Shown: one piece after another, positions 29,626 to 39,082 of the stretch
Layout of the letters: the number at the start of each line of letters is the position of its first letter
Numbering within the stretch: the stretch's first letter is position 1
NCBI RefSeq assembly: GCF_016097415.1
Contig: NZ_JAEHGE010000001.1
Coordinates: 1,425,015-1,489,014, forward strand
Direction: 5' to 3'
From: a sulfur-oxidizing endosymbiont of Gigantopelta aegis
GTDB lineage: Bacteria > Pseudomonadota > Gammaproteobacteria > GRL18
Length of the DNA stretch: 64,000 bases
The notes under the pieces: model-generated
Told to the model about the DNA's origin: nothing
The model's input: the letters and a program-made list of their open reading frames with translations, nothing else
Database searches by the model: none
Position numbers and translations under genes: made by a program

Positions 29626-30057
29626 CTAATGCAGGTCATCTTCTGTGCCATTGACATCTACTTGTCCTGACATGCGGCGACGAATATGCGACCAGGACAT
29701 GCCGATGGCCAGTACCATGGAAAGTAAGGTCAGGATAATATAAGTAATGGTTTGGATATTATCAGCAGGAACTATTTCCCAATCGATCACCATCCATAAG
29801 AGCGTGCCGAAGAACGCAAAGGCTAAAATCAGGCCGATTAAACCCAATGAACTAATAGTGGCGCGAATATAAACCACCCAGCCAATGATAAGGATGATTC
29901 CAGCAAATGCCATCAGTGGTTCAAAACCGGACTCCAGGCCAGTGAGCGCCCAGTCAAAAAAGGAATAGCCACTGGGGTTATAGGTCGCAAAAACTAAAAT
30001 AAGAGCAAAAAACAGTCGAACTAAAAAACTTTCCAGACTAAATCCGTGACGAGCCAT
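29626..30057 (-). CDS. Membrane protein, probably DUF6524
   Basis: A 143-aa protein with four membrane helices (about residues 10-27, 45-65, 70-90, 104-125) and a short acidic C-tail after the arginine cluster HIRRRMSG. It resembles a conserved small membrane family of unknown function (DUF6524 from memory). It is the gene after the PP2C/kinase fusion on the same strand, 40 bases downstream. Confidence 0.6.
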   Translation of the reverse strand: MARHGFSLESFLVRLFFALILVFATYNPSGYSFFDWALTGLESGFEPLMAFAGIILIIGWVVYIRATISSLGLIGLILAFAFFGTLLWMVIDWEIVPADNIQTITYIILTLLSMVLAIGMSWSHIRRRMSGQVDVNGTEDDLH

Positions 30058-30097
30058 AGGGTGAACCTTTTATTATATAGGGTATGAACAGAGCCGC

Positions 30098-31837
30098 TTA
30101 TTTTACTAAAAAATACACCAGAATCAAATTTATCAGCAATGATGCAATACTGATGCTGCGCCAGACTAGAAGCGGATTACGCTCAATCAAAGGAACTGCG
30201 GTGTTATTAAGAAAATGCGGATTGGGATGTTGTAAGTCATGCAAAAATTCAAATACATCCTCATGACGCATTTTAATATCTAAGGATAAGGCTTTTTTTA
30301 TCGCCCCGTCCATCCAATTAGGTACCATGGTATTGGCATGGATACTATCGACATACTGTAGTTGCGAGAGTTGTCGGTAATTTGCTTTCTCAGGCATGTC
30401 TTTGCCGAAGGGAAGTTTATTGTTTAATAATTCGTAGGTGATGACTGCCAACGAATAAAGATCGCTACGCTCTCCCCCAGAATGCCCCAAGTAAAATTCT
30501 GGGGCGCTATAATTAATTGTACCGAGCAAAACATCCTCGTCAGAATTTTTTTTCATTTCATTAATACCGGCAATTTTGATCGAGCCAAAATCAATTATTT
30601 TAACTTTTCCTTCAGGGCTGATAATGATGTTTTCCGGTTTTAAATCCTGATGCAGCATTTCCAAACGATGAAAGGCACGTAAACCACGGGCAATTTGTTC
30701 AACTATGGGCAATACCAGTTCAATCGAAGGCAGTGGGTTTTGTTTCATCCATTCTCGTAGGCTGACACCTTCGAGATATTCGGTGACATAGTAGAGTGCA
30801 CGTGCCTTTTGTTTGGGACTAATAACCTCTAAAACATAGGGTGACTTTATCCGTTTGCCAGCCCATTCTTCATGTAAAAACTGTTCGATAAAATGCTCGT
30901 CATCTTCATAATTAATAGACGGTGCTTTAAGAATAACGTGGCTATCTGTTTTTACATGTAAGGCAGTGTAAACATGAGTTCGCTTGCTAGCATGGATTTC
31001 TTTGAGGATCTTGTAGCCATCGAATATCATGCCCTTCTCCAATGGCGGAGGGAAGGGCAGTTCATGGGCTTTTTGCAACATTTCCTCTTCTTCAGGAAGC
31101 GGTAAATTGGTGATTTTCAGTAATTGTAAACTGAGATTGTCATCACATTGATTGTCACTGGCTAATTGGGCAATTTCAGCGCATTTTTGTTGTAATAAAT
31201 CATTGTCATAGCTGCTATTATCGGAACTTGTGAGGATTTCCCGTAACTTTTTTGTGGTAATAAAGTCATGGATGCCATCAGTGGAAAGCAGAAATATATC
31301 GTCTTTTTCCAAGGGCACTTTGCGGTAATCAATATCCAAATGCAGATCTATACCCATCGCCCGATTAAGATAATTTTTTTCGTCGGACACCCACACCCGA
31401 TGATCGCGGGTTAATTGTTCCAATTCACCATCACGCAGGCGGTAAACGCGCGAGTCACCGATATGAAAAATATGTGCGGTGGCAGACTTTAAAATCACAA
31501 TCGTCAGAGTCGTGACCATACCCTTAGTGCTTTGATAATCAGTATGACCACGACTATAAAGCCAGTTATTCAATGCGGAGATAATTTTTTGCGAGGAATT
31601 TTGTACAGTCCAGGAATCGGGGGTACTATAATAATCGGTAATAAAACCATTCACACAAGCATGGCTCGCTTCTTTGCCTGCCTCACTGGAGCTCATGCCA
31701 TCAGCAATGGCAATGACTATACCTTTGTTTTTTAATGCGTGGCCTTCAGGCACCAGAGAAGAAAGACAATCATCATTATCGGCCTTGACTCCTTTATCAC
31801 TAAAAGAACCAATATTAATTTCAAGTTTAGGGGTCAT
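30098..31837 (-). CDS. PP2C phosphatase-Ser/Thr kinase fusion, membrane-anchored
   Basis: A 579-aa protein. Residues 1-245 are a PP2C phosphatase (ADNDDC, AIADGMSSSEAG, HIGDSRVYRLRDG, LLSTDGIHDF, QCDDNLSL). Residues about 270-530 are a protein kinase: HVILKAP holds the ATP lysine, HQDLKPENIII the catalytic loop, IIDFGS the DFG motif, GTINYSAPEF the activation segment. The glycine loop is degenerate (ILKEIHASKRTHVYTA). A C-terminal membrane helix (ISIASLLINLILVYFLV) anchors it. In other gammaproteobacteria such fusions often lie beside nitrate assimilation genes; here the nitrate genes are 11 kb away, separated by an IS and the efflux operon. Confidence 0.9.
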   Translation of the reverse strand: MTPKLEINIGSFSDKGVKADNDDCLSSLVPEGHALKNKGIVIAIADGMSSSEAGKEASHACVNGFITDYYSTPDSWTVQNSSQKIISALNNWLYSRGHTDYQSTKGMVTTLTIVILKSATAHIFHIGDSRVYRLRDGELEQLTRDHRVWVSDEKNYLNRAMGIDLHLDIDYRKVPLEKDDIFLLSTDGIHDFITTKKLREILTSSDNSSYDNDLLQQKCAEIAQLASDNQCDDNLSLQLLKITNLPLPEEEEMLQKAHELPFPPPLEKGMIFDGYKILKEIHASKRTHVYTALHVKTDSHVILKAPSINYEDDEHFIEQFLHEEWAGKRIKSPYVLEVISPKQKARALYYVTEYLEGVSLREWMKQNPLPSIELVLPIVEQIARGLRAFHRLEMLHQDLKPENIIISPEGKVKIIDFGSIKIAGINEMKKNSDEDVLLGTINYSAPEFYLGHSGGERSDLYSLAVITYELLNNKLPFGKDMPEKANYRQLSQLQYVDSIHANTMVPNWMDGAIKKALSLDIKMRHEDVFEFLHDLQHPNPHFLNNTAVPLIERNPLLVWRSISIASLLINLILVYFLVK

Positions 31838-31994
31838 AAATAGCTGCCGGATAATGGTTTTGAGGAACTTTGGAAGATCACAGTTTACAGGAAAATAGTG
31901 AACTAAAAAAGAGGGTGCATACAGTGGACCCCATTGTCAAGACAGCTTTCTCAAATATTAAGATATAATTCTGTTGGTTATTTATAGTATTAGT

Positions 31995-32086
31995 CTTATC
32001 CACATATCCACAGGTCTGCCAGTAGTCCAGAGACGCTTGCGATATATCTCAGGGCTACTGGCTTGGCCTGTGGATATGTGGACAAG
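31995..32086. repeat. 92-bp hairpin inside the second IS3 element
   Basis: Between the orfB stop and the IS end, CTTATCCACATATCCACAGG (31995-32014) pairs with CCTGTGGATATGTGGACAAG (32067-32086), and the pairing continues into GCCAGTAG/CTACTGGC. The outermost bases of the left arm are TTATCCACA, the DnaA-box consensus. It looks like a short palindromic element nested in the IS, or a structural feature of this IS type. Confidence 0.65.
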
Positions 32087-32117
32087 GCGGTTGCCAGTAA
32101 AGTTGATTATCCTCTCA

Positions 32118-33272
32118 TCATGCTGCCCGTTTTAAGTCTGGAACAACTTCTTTCATCACGCCATAGATCTCTGCAGGCGTTTTTCCACCGTGTGTACTGT
32201 GTGGTCGTTCATGGTTGTAAAACTCAAAATATTCCTTTAATGAGCTCTTTAGCTCATCAATACTTTGGTAATCCTTGAGGTAAATTTCCTCATATTTTAC
32301 ACTTCGCCAGAGTCGTTCAATCATAATGTTATCCATTGCTCTGCCTTTGCCGTCCATGCTGATTTTTATATCATTGGCCTTTAGAACACCTGTAAATGCT
32401 CTGCTAGTATATTGAGCACCTTGATCCGTATTGAAGATTTCTGGCTTTCCATATCGTCGCAGTGCTGTTTCCAGACTACTGATACAAAAGCTTTCTTCCA
32501 TGCTGGTTGACACTTCCCAGGACAGCACAAAACGGCTACTCCAGTCCATAACAGCACTTAGGTAGACAAATCCATGTGGCATCCGTAAATACGTGATATC
32601 TGTGCACCAAACCTGGTTATTCCTATTAATATCAATTCCTTTGAGCAAATATGGATAGAGGTTATTTACTTTGCAAGGCTTGCTGGTATTGGGTTTTGGT
32701 GCCACTGAAACCAATCCCATGATCCGCATAAGCCGTTGAACTTTTTACGATTAATTTTATAACATTTCAATCTTAATGCATTACGAATTTGACGACTGCC
32801 ATAGAATGGATGTTTTATGTACAACTCATCAATCAAATTCATTAATGTTAAATCTTTATTTTGCAGAGGCTTTTTAGGTTGATAGTAATAGCTTGAACGG
32901 TTCAGGCCGATAAGCTCACATTGTTTTTTGATGCTCAACTGAGGGTGCTCTTTTCTATGCAACACCGCTTTTCTGCTCTACTCAGTTGAACATCTTCAAC
33001 TTTTTTTGACAGCCAGTCAGCCTCTACTTTTAGTTGACCTATTTGGCTGTACAGGTGTTCTTTTCCTTTTCATGTTCAGCATCTTTATTCTCTAATTTTT
33101 TTGAAAAAGTATCGGCTGCACCATCAAGCATCTGCTTTTTCCAGCTATTGACCTGGGTGGTGTGCACTTCAAATTCTGACGCAATTTCTGCGACTGTTTT
33201 TTGACCTTTCAAAGCCTCAATGGCTACTTTTGCTTTAAATTTGTTGTTGAATGTTTTTCTTTTTGTGCTCAT
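32118..33272 (-). pseudogene. IS3-family transposase OrfA/OrfB, frames broken
   Basis: OrfA begins at 33272 (MSTKRKTFNNKFKAKVAIEA, HTH TVAEIASEFEVHTTQVNSWK). It continues in a shifted frame (EHLYSQIGQLKVEADWLSKK) if the T4 run 33061-33064 had one more T. OrfB spans 32965 to 32118, with a break at T5 32742-32746; repair reads INRKKVQRLMRIMGLVSV. The rve core is present: CTDITYLRMPHGFVYLSAVMD, FNTDQGAQYTS, NIMIERLWRSVKYEE. Inactive as written. Confidence 0.88.
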
Positions 33273-33336
33273 TTTTTTGTTCCCCGTTAGGTTAGCTCTT
33301 ATATCTTAACCTATTGTCCAGTTTTCGGGGTCCACT

Positions 33337-33982
33337 ATAGCAATCAACCTGCTTTGCACTTCAAATGTAGGATGTGGTGAGGAACGAACCGCATCAAAGG
33401 CTTTAAACAAACGTTTTTGATGCGGTTCGCTGTACTCCCCACATCCTACAAGTGTAATGATAAATGGGCTGTTTTATCTGCTCCAAAAAAGATAATGCTT
33501 GGCCAAGCTGTAAAGTCAAACAGTCTTGAATTCAGGCGCTACTTCTTGCTTCATTGATATAGAAATAACTTTTTTTTCTTAATAAAATTATTTCCAACAT
33601 TAAAAAATTTTAATGTTGGTGTAAGGCTACTGAAACATTGCTAGGCGTATAGTAATTCCCAAAGCTTTAGAGATTCACTGACATGATTTCTTGGTTGAGT
33701 TAATAAACTCCTTATAAATTAACTTTTGTAAGGAGTTATTGATCCCTAATACAAAAAAAATGATTAAGATAAGCCTTTTGTCAGATGTTCTGACTTAATT
33801 CTGCCACGCCTAATTTTATTGCTTCCTGAATTCAGCCTTGCTGTCCTAAATTGAATTTGATAATAACACGGTGATAAACGTTCTGTTTTTCTTTTGAAAA
33901 TGCTTTTCTCCAAAATGTAATTTTATCCAAAACGAGACTTGAATCTAAAAAATAATTTGAATCACACCTAAAAGGTATACGC
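33337..33982. other. Intergenic region upstream of the efflux operon
   Basis: About 650 bases without a gene. It holds a palindromic repeat (33367-33449), a near-perfect 26-bp inverted repeat (CCAACATTAAAA / TTTTAATGTTGG, 33594-33619) and a hairpin with arms AACTCCTTA/TAAGGAGTT at about 33708-33740. Any of these could bind a metal-responsive regulator or end transcription; I recognise no CueR- or CusR-type box with confidence. Confidence 0.5.
33367..33449. repeat. 83-bp palindromic intergenic repeat
   Basis: GTAGGATGTGGTGAGGAACG at 33367-33386, with AACCGCATCAAA after it, mirrors the right arm that ends ..CCCCACATCCTAC at 33449. It is the clearest member of a dispersed family also seen near 26326-26384 and at 47446-47515. 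Confidence 0.75.
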
Positions 33983-35350
33983 ATGAAGGCTATTATTCCA
34001 AGTAACAGGATGCCCCGTTGTGAATTATTGTTTGTTCGCACCAGTATGGTCATTAGCGATAGTAAAAGATTACTGCTCTATCTATTATTGACCAGCCTAC
34101 TCAGTGTCAATATAGCGATTGCAAGTCCTAAGGTTCTCAGCTTGGAAATGTCAGTATCACAGGCTATTCGTGACAACCCCAGTTTAGCAGAAATAACGGC
34201 TCGTTATGAAGCTCTCTCAGCCATTCCATCTCAGGTTGGCAGCTTGCCAGACCCGACACTTAGTTTTAATGCGCTTAACCTACCTACAGATACCTTTAAT
34301 CTTGATCAGGAACCGATGACGCAATTGCAAGTTGGTTTAACCCAGGTGATCCCATTCCCCGGTAAACTTGCGCTGAATGAAGAAATCAGTCAATTTGAAG
34401 CAGATGCTGCCAAGGATAATATTGCTGAGGCACAATTACGTTTGGTTAGCCAAGTCAAAATAAGCTGGTGGAGTTTGTTTTATATGGATCGAGCGTTGGA
34501 AATTGTAAGTAATAATCAACGTCTATTACGTCAATTTGTAAAAATTGCTGAAACCAAATATGAAGTAGGCAATGGACTGCAACAAGATGTTTTATTGGCT
34601 CAACTCGAATTGTCAAAACTACTGGATCAAAAAATAAAGCTAGAAGGACGCAGACGCAGTCAGGCAGCCTTACTCAATAAACTATTAGATGACCCCGCAA
34701 ATACCCCCATATTATTGCCTAAGAATGAGAGCCTTACGCAGAAGCTACCAGAAATAATCCCAGAAACAGCGCTTTATCAACAAGCCGAAAATAAACGCCC
34801 AATACTCATGCAATACTCTAAAGGTGTCCAGGCCGCTCAGTCTCGAGTTGCACGTGCCGAAAAAGATTATTATCCGGATTTTATGCTGGGTGGATTTTAT
34901 GGTGCGCGTCAAGGCGATAACCCAGCCAATATCGGTGGCAGACGTAGTGATCTTGTCAGCATTAAACTTTCCATGAGCTTACCAATATTTACTGAACGTA
35001 AACAAGCAAAAGCGGTTGATCAACGTAATAGCGAACTGCTCAAACAACGTTATTCATTGCAGGACATGAACAATCATGTGCAAACACAAATCTCACAAGC
35101 AACTGCTGACTTTCAACAGGCAAAGCAACAGGTGGTGTTATTTAATACTGGCATTATTCCACAGGCGAGCCAGACGGTGGCATCAATGTTAGCAGGTTAT
35201 CAAGTCAGTGAAGTTGATTTTCTTAATCTTGTTCGCAGTCAAATTACTTTGTTTAACTATGAAACACGCTATTGGAAAGCATTCACTGAGGCCAATCAGG
35301 CCTTGGCAAAATTAATCGCAGCGGTTGGAGAGGACAATATTTATGAATAA
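33983..35350 (+). CDS. Outer-membrane efflux protein (TolC/CusC-like)
   Basis: A 455-aa protein of the outer-membrane efflux family, probable outer channel of the tripartite metal pump encoded downstream. After a signal-like segment (LLLYLLLTSLLSVNIAIAS, ending near residue 48) come two long alpha-helical repeats typical of TolC folds (SQVGSLPDPTLSFNA; FPGKLALNEEISQFE; ARAEKDYYPDFMLGG-like second repeat). ATG at 34046 is an alternative start that gives a more normal signal peptide. It ends inside the start region of the adaptor gene. Confidence 0.88.
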   Translation: MKAIIPSNRMPRCELLFVRTSMVISDSKRLLLYLLLTSLLSVNIAIASPKVLSLEMSVSQAIRDNPSLAEITARYEALSAIPSQVGSLPDPTLSFNALNLPTDTFNLDQEPMTQLQVGLTQVIPFPGKLALNEEISQFEADAAKDNIAEAQLRLVSQVKISWWSLFYMDRALEIVSNNQRLLRQFVKIAETKYEVGNGLQQDVLLAQLELSKLLDQKIKLEGRRRSQAALLNKLLDDPANTPILLPKNESLTQKLPEIIPETALYQQAENKRPILMQYSKGVQAAQSRVARAEKDYYPDFMLGGFYGARQGDNPANIGGRRSDLVSIKLSMSLPIFTERKQAKAVDQRNSELLKQRYSLQDMNNHVQTQISQATADFQQAKQQVVLFNTGIIPQASQTVASMLAGYQVSEVDFLNLVRSQITLFNYETRYWKAFTEANQALAKLIAAVGEDNIYE

Positions 35351-36698
35351 GCAAATAATTTTAACAGCATTAATCATGTCGGGCATTGGTGTTGGTGTTG
35401 GTTATTGGTTTGCGCCATCACAATCAGTAGCAGTGACAAGTGGCAATACTCAAGCTCAGCCAGAAAAGCGTAAACCCTTATTTTATCGTAATGCGATGAA
35501 CCCTAGCGTGACCTCACCCATTCCCTCTAAAGATGCCATGGGCATGGATTACGTTCCTGTCTATGCTGATAGTGCTGCCGACAGCAAAGTCCCCGGACTG
35601 GTTAAAATTGATCCGGTTATTGTACAAAACATGGGGGTTCGCACCAGCATTGCAAAATTGAGCACCCTCAGTCATACCATTCGAACCGTAGGTCGAGTTG
35701 ATTATGATGAACAGCGTATGGCACGCTTGCATCCTAAAACAGAAGGTTGGATTGAAGAATTATACATTGATACTACCGGGGAACGTGTTGAGAAAGGCAG
35801 TATTTTATTAAGTGTTTATTCGCCTAAGTTGGTCTCTACGGAACAAGAATATTTACTCGCATTAAGCAGTTATCATACCCTTAAAAACAGTCCCATCGAT
35901 GATATCAGGCGCGGAGCAAAAAGTTTATTAAAAAGCTCTCGAGAGCGTTTAACTTTATTGGATGTACCCGATCATCAAATTCGTGAACTGGAGAAAACAC
36001 GTAAGATAAAACGCAATCTGCATATCCATACTAGCGTTTCTGGTACGGTGATAAAAATTGGTGCCCGTAAGGGGCAGTATGTTACCCCCCAAACTGAACT
36101 TTATATGATTGCTGATTTAGAAAAAGTATGGGTTTATGCCAATATTTATGAATATGAATTACCCTGGGTAAAAGAAGGTGATGAGGTCTCAATGACGTTG
36201 ACTGGCATTCCCGGCAAAACCTTTCGCGGTAAGGTCAGTTATATTTATCCTTATGCTGAAGCAAAAACTCGAACCATTCAAGTAAGAGCGCAGTTTGATA
36301 ATTCTGAGCGTTTATTAAAACCTGAAATGTATGCCGATATTACCATTAAATCAAGTCAATCGGTTGAAGCTATTATTGTGCCATCTGAAGCCATTATCCG
36401 TTCAGGTAATAATGCTCAAGTGTTTGTTGTCCATGGTTCAGGCAAGTTTGAACCGCATAATGTTACTTTGGGCATCGAATCAAATGGACAAGTTGCCATA
36501 CTTGATGGTATTAAAGCCAATGATCGCGTTGTTACCTCAGGACAATTTTTAATAGACTCCGAATCAAAATTACGTGAAGCCACCGCTAAGATGATCAGCG
36601 CGTCCAAAACTAAGCCCATGGATATGGAGATGCCCAAAAAGTCAGCTCCCAGCAAAGCAAATAATACTGAAGTGAACAAGGGGATGAATCGTGATTAA
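35343..36698 (+). CDS. cusB: Periplasmic adaptor of heavy-metal RND pump (CusB-like)
   Basis: 451 aa from ATG 35343, preceded by GGAGAGG (35327-35333) and overlapping the previous gene by 8 bases. A membrane anchor (residues 4-24) is followed by a heavy-metal-binding domain ([20 protein letters not shown], about 45-70) and the barrel-sandwich, alpha-hairpin and beta-barrel domains of membrane-fusion proteins ([45 protein letters not shown]). The met/pro-rich N-terminal domain points to copper or silver. The C-terminus is Lys/Met-rich. The stop overlaps the pump start by 8 bases. Confidence 0.92.
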   Translation: MNKQIILTALIMSGIGVGVGYWFAPSQSVAVTSGNTQAQPEKRKPLFYRNAMNPSVTSPIPSKDAMGMDYVPVYADSAADSKVPGLVKIDPVIVQNMGVRTSIAKLSTLSHTIRTVGRVDYDEQRMARLHPKTEGWIEELYIDTTGERVEKGSILLSVYSPKLVSTEQEYLLALSSYHTLKNSPIDDIRRGAKSLLKSSRERLTLLDVPDHQIRELEKTRKIKRNLHIHTSVSGTVIKIGARKGQYVTPQTELYMIADLEKVWVYANIYEYELPWVKEGDEVSMTLTGIPGKTFRGKVSYIYPYAEAKTRTIQVRAQFDNSERLLKPEMYADITIKSSQSVEAIIVPSEAIIRSGNNAQVFVVHGSGKFEPHNVTLGIESNGQVAILDGIKANDRVVTSGQFLIDSESKLREATAKMISASKTKPMDMEMPKKSAPSKANNTEVNKGMNRD

Positions 36699-37428
36699 TT
36701 CGATTATTGCCAGCTCATTACGGGATCGTTTTATGGTTTTAATGGTAACAGTCATTATTACTGTTGTGGGTGTTTGGGCCTATAAAACAATTCCCCTAGA
36801 TGCCATTCCAGACTTGTCAGATGTACAAGTTATTATTTTTACCAAATACCCCGGTCAGGCGCCCCAAGTTGTTGAAGATCAAGTCACCTATCCACTGACC
36901 ACCGCTATGCTAGCGGTACCCAACACAAAAGTAGTTCGAGGCTATTCTTTTTTTGGCCTATCCTTTGTTTACATTATATTTGAAGACCATACAGATATGT
37001 ATTGGGCGCGCTCCAGAGTGTTGGAATCACTCAATTACGTGAGTGGTCGTTTGCCTCAGGGGATTTCTCCCACGCTAGGCCCGGATGCCACTGGTGTTGG
37101 TTGGGTGTATGAATATGCCCTGGTGGATAGAACCGGCAAACATGATCTCGCCCAATTACGTTCTATTCAAGACTGGTATTTACGTTATCCGTTACAAACA
37201 GTAGAAGGCGTATCGGAGGTGGCTTCGGTGGGTGGTTTTGTTAAACAATATCAGATTGAAGTCGATCCCAATGCGCTGATTAACTATAACATTCCATTAA
37301 GTAAGGTCAAACATGCGATACAACGTTCCAATAGTGATGTCGGCGGCCGTTTAATCGAATTGGCTGAAACCGAATATATGGTGCGTGGCCTAGGCTATAT
37401 CCGTTCTCTGGATGACCTCAATAAAATT

Positions 37429-39082
37429 GGGTGCAGATCTTCTAAAACGATGAAAATAAACAATAAATTCAATAGTTAATGCTTGAAAAATGAAAAGAGA
37501 AAGATCAAAATATTGTTTTATAAGCTTCTTAGTTTCATAACCCAATAAAAAGACCTCTCTCATGAACATAGCATACCTAAATTCAAACGATTATTCATTC
37601 TTTTTTGGTGCTCAGGATCAACTTGAACAGTTGATTAAACAATTACAAACAGATAAACATAAAAATTGTGAACATGGTGACATAGAAGATTTTATTAACA
37701 AGGAAGGTCAGGAAATTTTAAGACGACTACTGCAGGGCTGGCTAGATTTAAAAGCCGCCAACGAGGAAAAAAGAAGCTGTGTTAACACCGTTTCAGGAGA
37801 CAAGCTGAATTATGTCCGTACAAACACCCATCGTTCGCTGAATAGTTTGTTTGGTCAGGTCACTGCCACCAGAAATGGTTATAGTCAAAGAAATAAAGAC
37901 AGTTTATTTCCTATTGATGCTGAACTGAATTTATCAACTAACAGTTACAGTGATGGTATTTATTTCAGAGTGTCTAAAGAAGCCATTCGAGGTTCATTCG
38001 ATGATGTCGTTGAAAGTATTGATAGTACAACTGCTGGTCATGTGCCCAAAAGACAGTGCCTCAATATAGTGAGAGATGTTGCTCAGGATTTTGAAGGTTT
38101 TTATAAGAAAAACGATTTATTGAACCCGAAAAACATCAGATTTTCTGGTCTTAACCTTTGATGGAAAAGGGATAGTTATGCGACCTGAAGGTTTAAGAGA
38201 ATGCACAAAGAAAAATGCCCAGAAGAATAAGAAGCTCAAAAGTCGTCTGAGTCAGGGAGAGAAAAAAGACCGAAAACGTATGGCACAAGTGGCTGCCGTT
38301 TATACCGTACAATCTCATATTCGTGCTGCTGAATCTATTATGAAAGTAGCAGAAGATGATAATGTCGTTCCTTTTCGAACCCCCATTAGAAATAAGCGGG
38401 TTTGGGCGAGTGTTGAGCGAGAGGCAGAAACTGTTATTGAGGAAGCATTTCAGGAAGCACTACAAAGAGATCCAAAACAAAAGAGGGAATGGGTTATTTT
38501 AATTGATGGTTTACCTCACCAGATCAAACTCATCAAAAAGTGATGAAGAAACTGAGCATCAAAGCAACTATTGTAATGGACTTTATCCATGTCTTGGAAT
38601 ATCTCTGAAAGCAGCTTGGTGCTTCTTTGATAAAGGTGACGAAGCGGTTGAGGAATGGATAGCTGAAAGAGCAGTCAAAATACTTAATGGCCATTGTTCA
38701 CAAGTAGCCAAAGGGATCAGACTCAGTGCCACAAGACGGAAAATAGAAAGTAGAGAAAATATTGATAAATGTGCTGATTATTTACTAAAAAATAAAGAGC
38801 AGTTGCAGTATGGCATCGCATTAAAAGCGGGTTATCCTATTGCCAGTGGCGTTATTGAAGGTGCATGCCGTCACCTCATTAATGACCGACTTGATATAAC
38901 CGGTGCTCGTTGGAGTCTGCAGGGAGCAGAAGCAGTATTGAAATTACGCTCACTAAAATCCAGTGGTGACTTTGAAATGTATTGGAAGTTTTATAAGAAA
39001 ATGTCAAAAAAAAGAAATTATGATTTTTTAGAGGTTAACAACTTTGGGTAATGAATTTTGTCGTTTTAAAGGAACTACACCC
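37429..39082 (+). mobile_element. ISKra4-family-like insertion sequence in cusA
   Basis: The 1654-bp element has about 29-bp imperfect inverted ends starting GGGTGCAGATCTTCTAAAAC on the left, with GGGTGTAGTTCCTTTAAAAC read inward from the right. It is flanked by the 9-bp direct repeat AATAAAATT (37420-37428 and 39083-39091). The encoded transposase belongs to the ISKra4 type. Confidence 0.9.
37562..39051 (+). pseudogene. ISKra4-family transposase, frames broken
   Basis: Three overlapping pieces (37562-38161, 38178-38543, 38503-39051) form one transposase. Recognisable blocks are VLTFDGKGIVMRPEGLRE, WVILIDGLPHQIKLIKK, then MDFIHVLEYL and ASGVIEGACRHLINDRLDIT near the C-terminus. Frame joins need an extra A in A5 38535-38539, an extra G at 38607, and a change near 38135 whose sign I cannot settle. 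As written no full-length transposase is made. Confidence 0.85.

Larger units (their letters stand above)
31925..33334 (-). mobile_element. IS3-family insertion sequence, second type
   Basis: Terminal repeats begin TGGACCCC at 31925 and end in its complement at 33334; the AG/CT pair outside extends the match to 31923-33336. Inside, both ends share a run AAGATATAA about 30-40 bases in. The transposase lies on the minus strand. Length is about 1410 bp. No duplicated target of 3-4 bp is evident. It differs in sequence from the first IS3 element. Confidence 0.88.

Noticed and set aside
31995-32086. Replication origin suggested by DnaA-box-like TTATCCACA
   Set aside because: Only one perfect box, within an insertion sequence, with no dnaA, AT-rich unwinding region or box cluster nearby.
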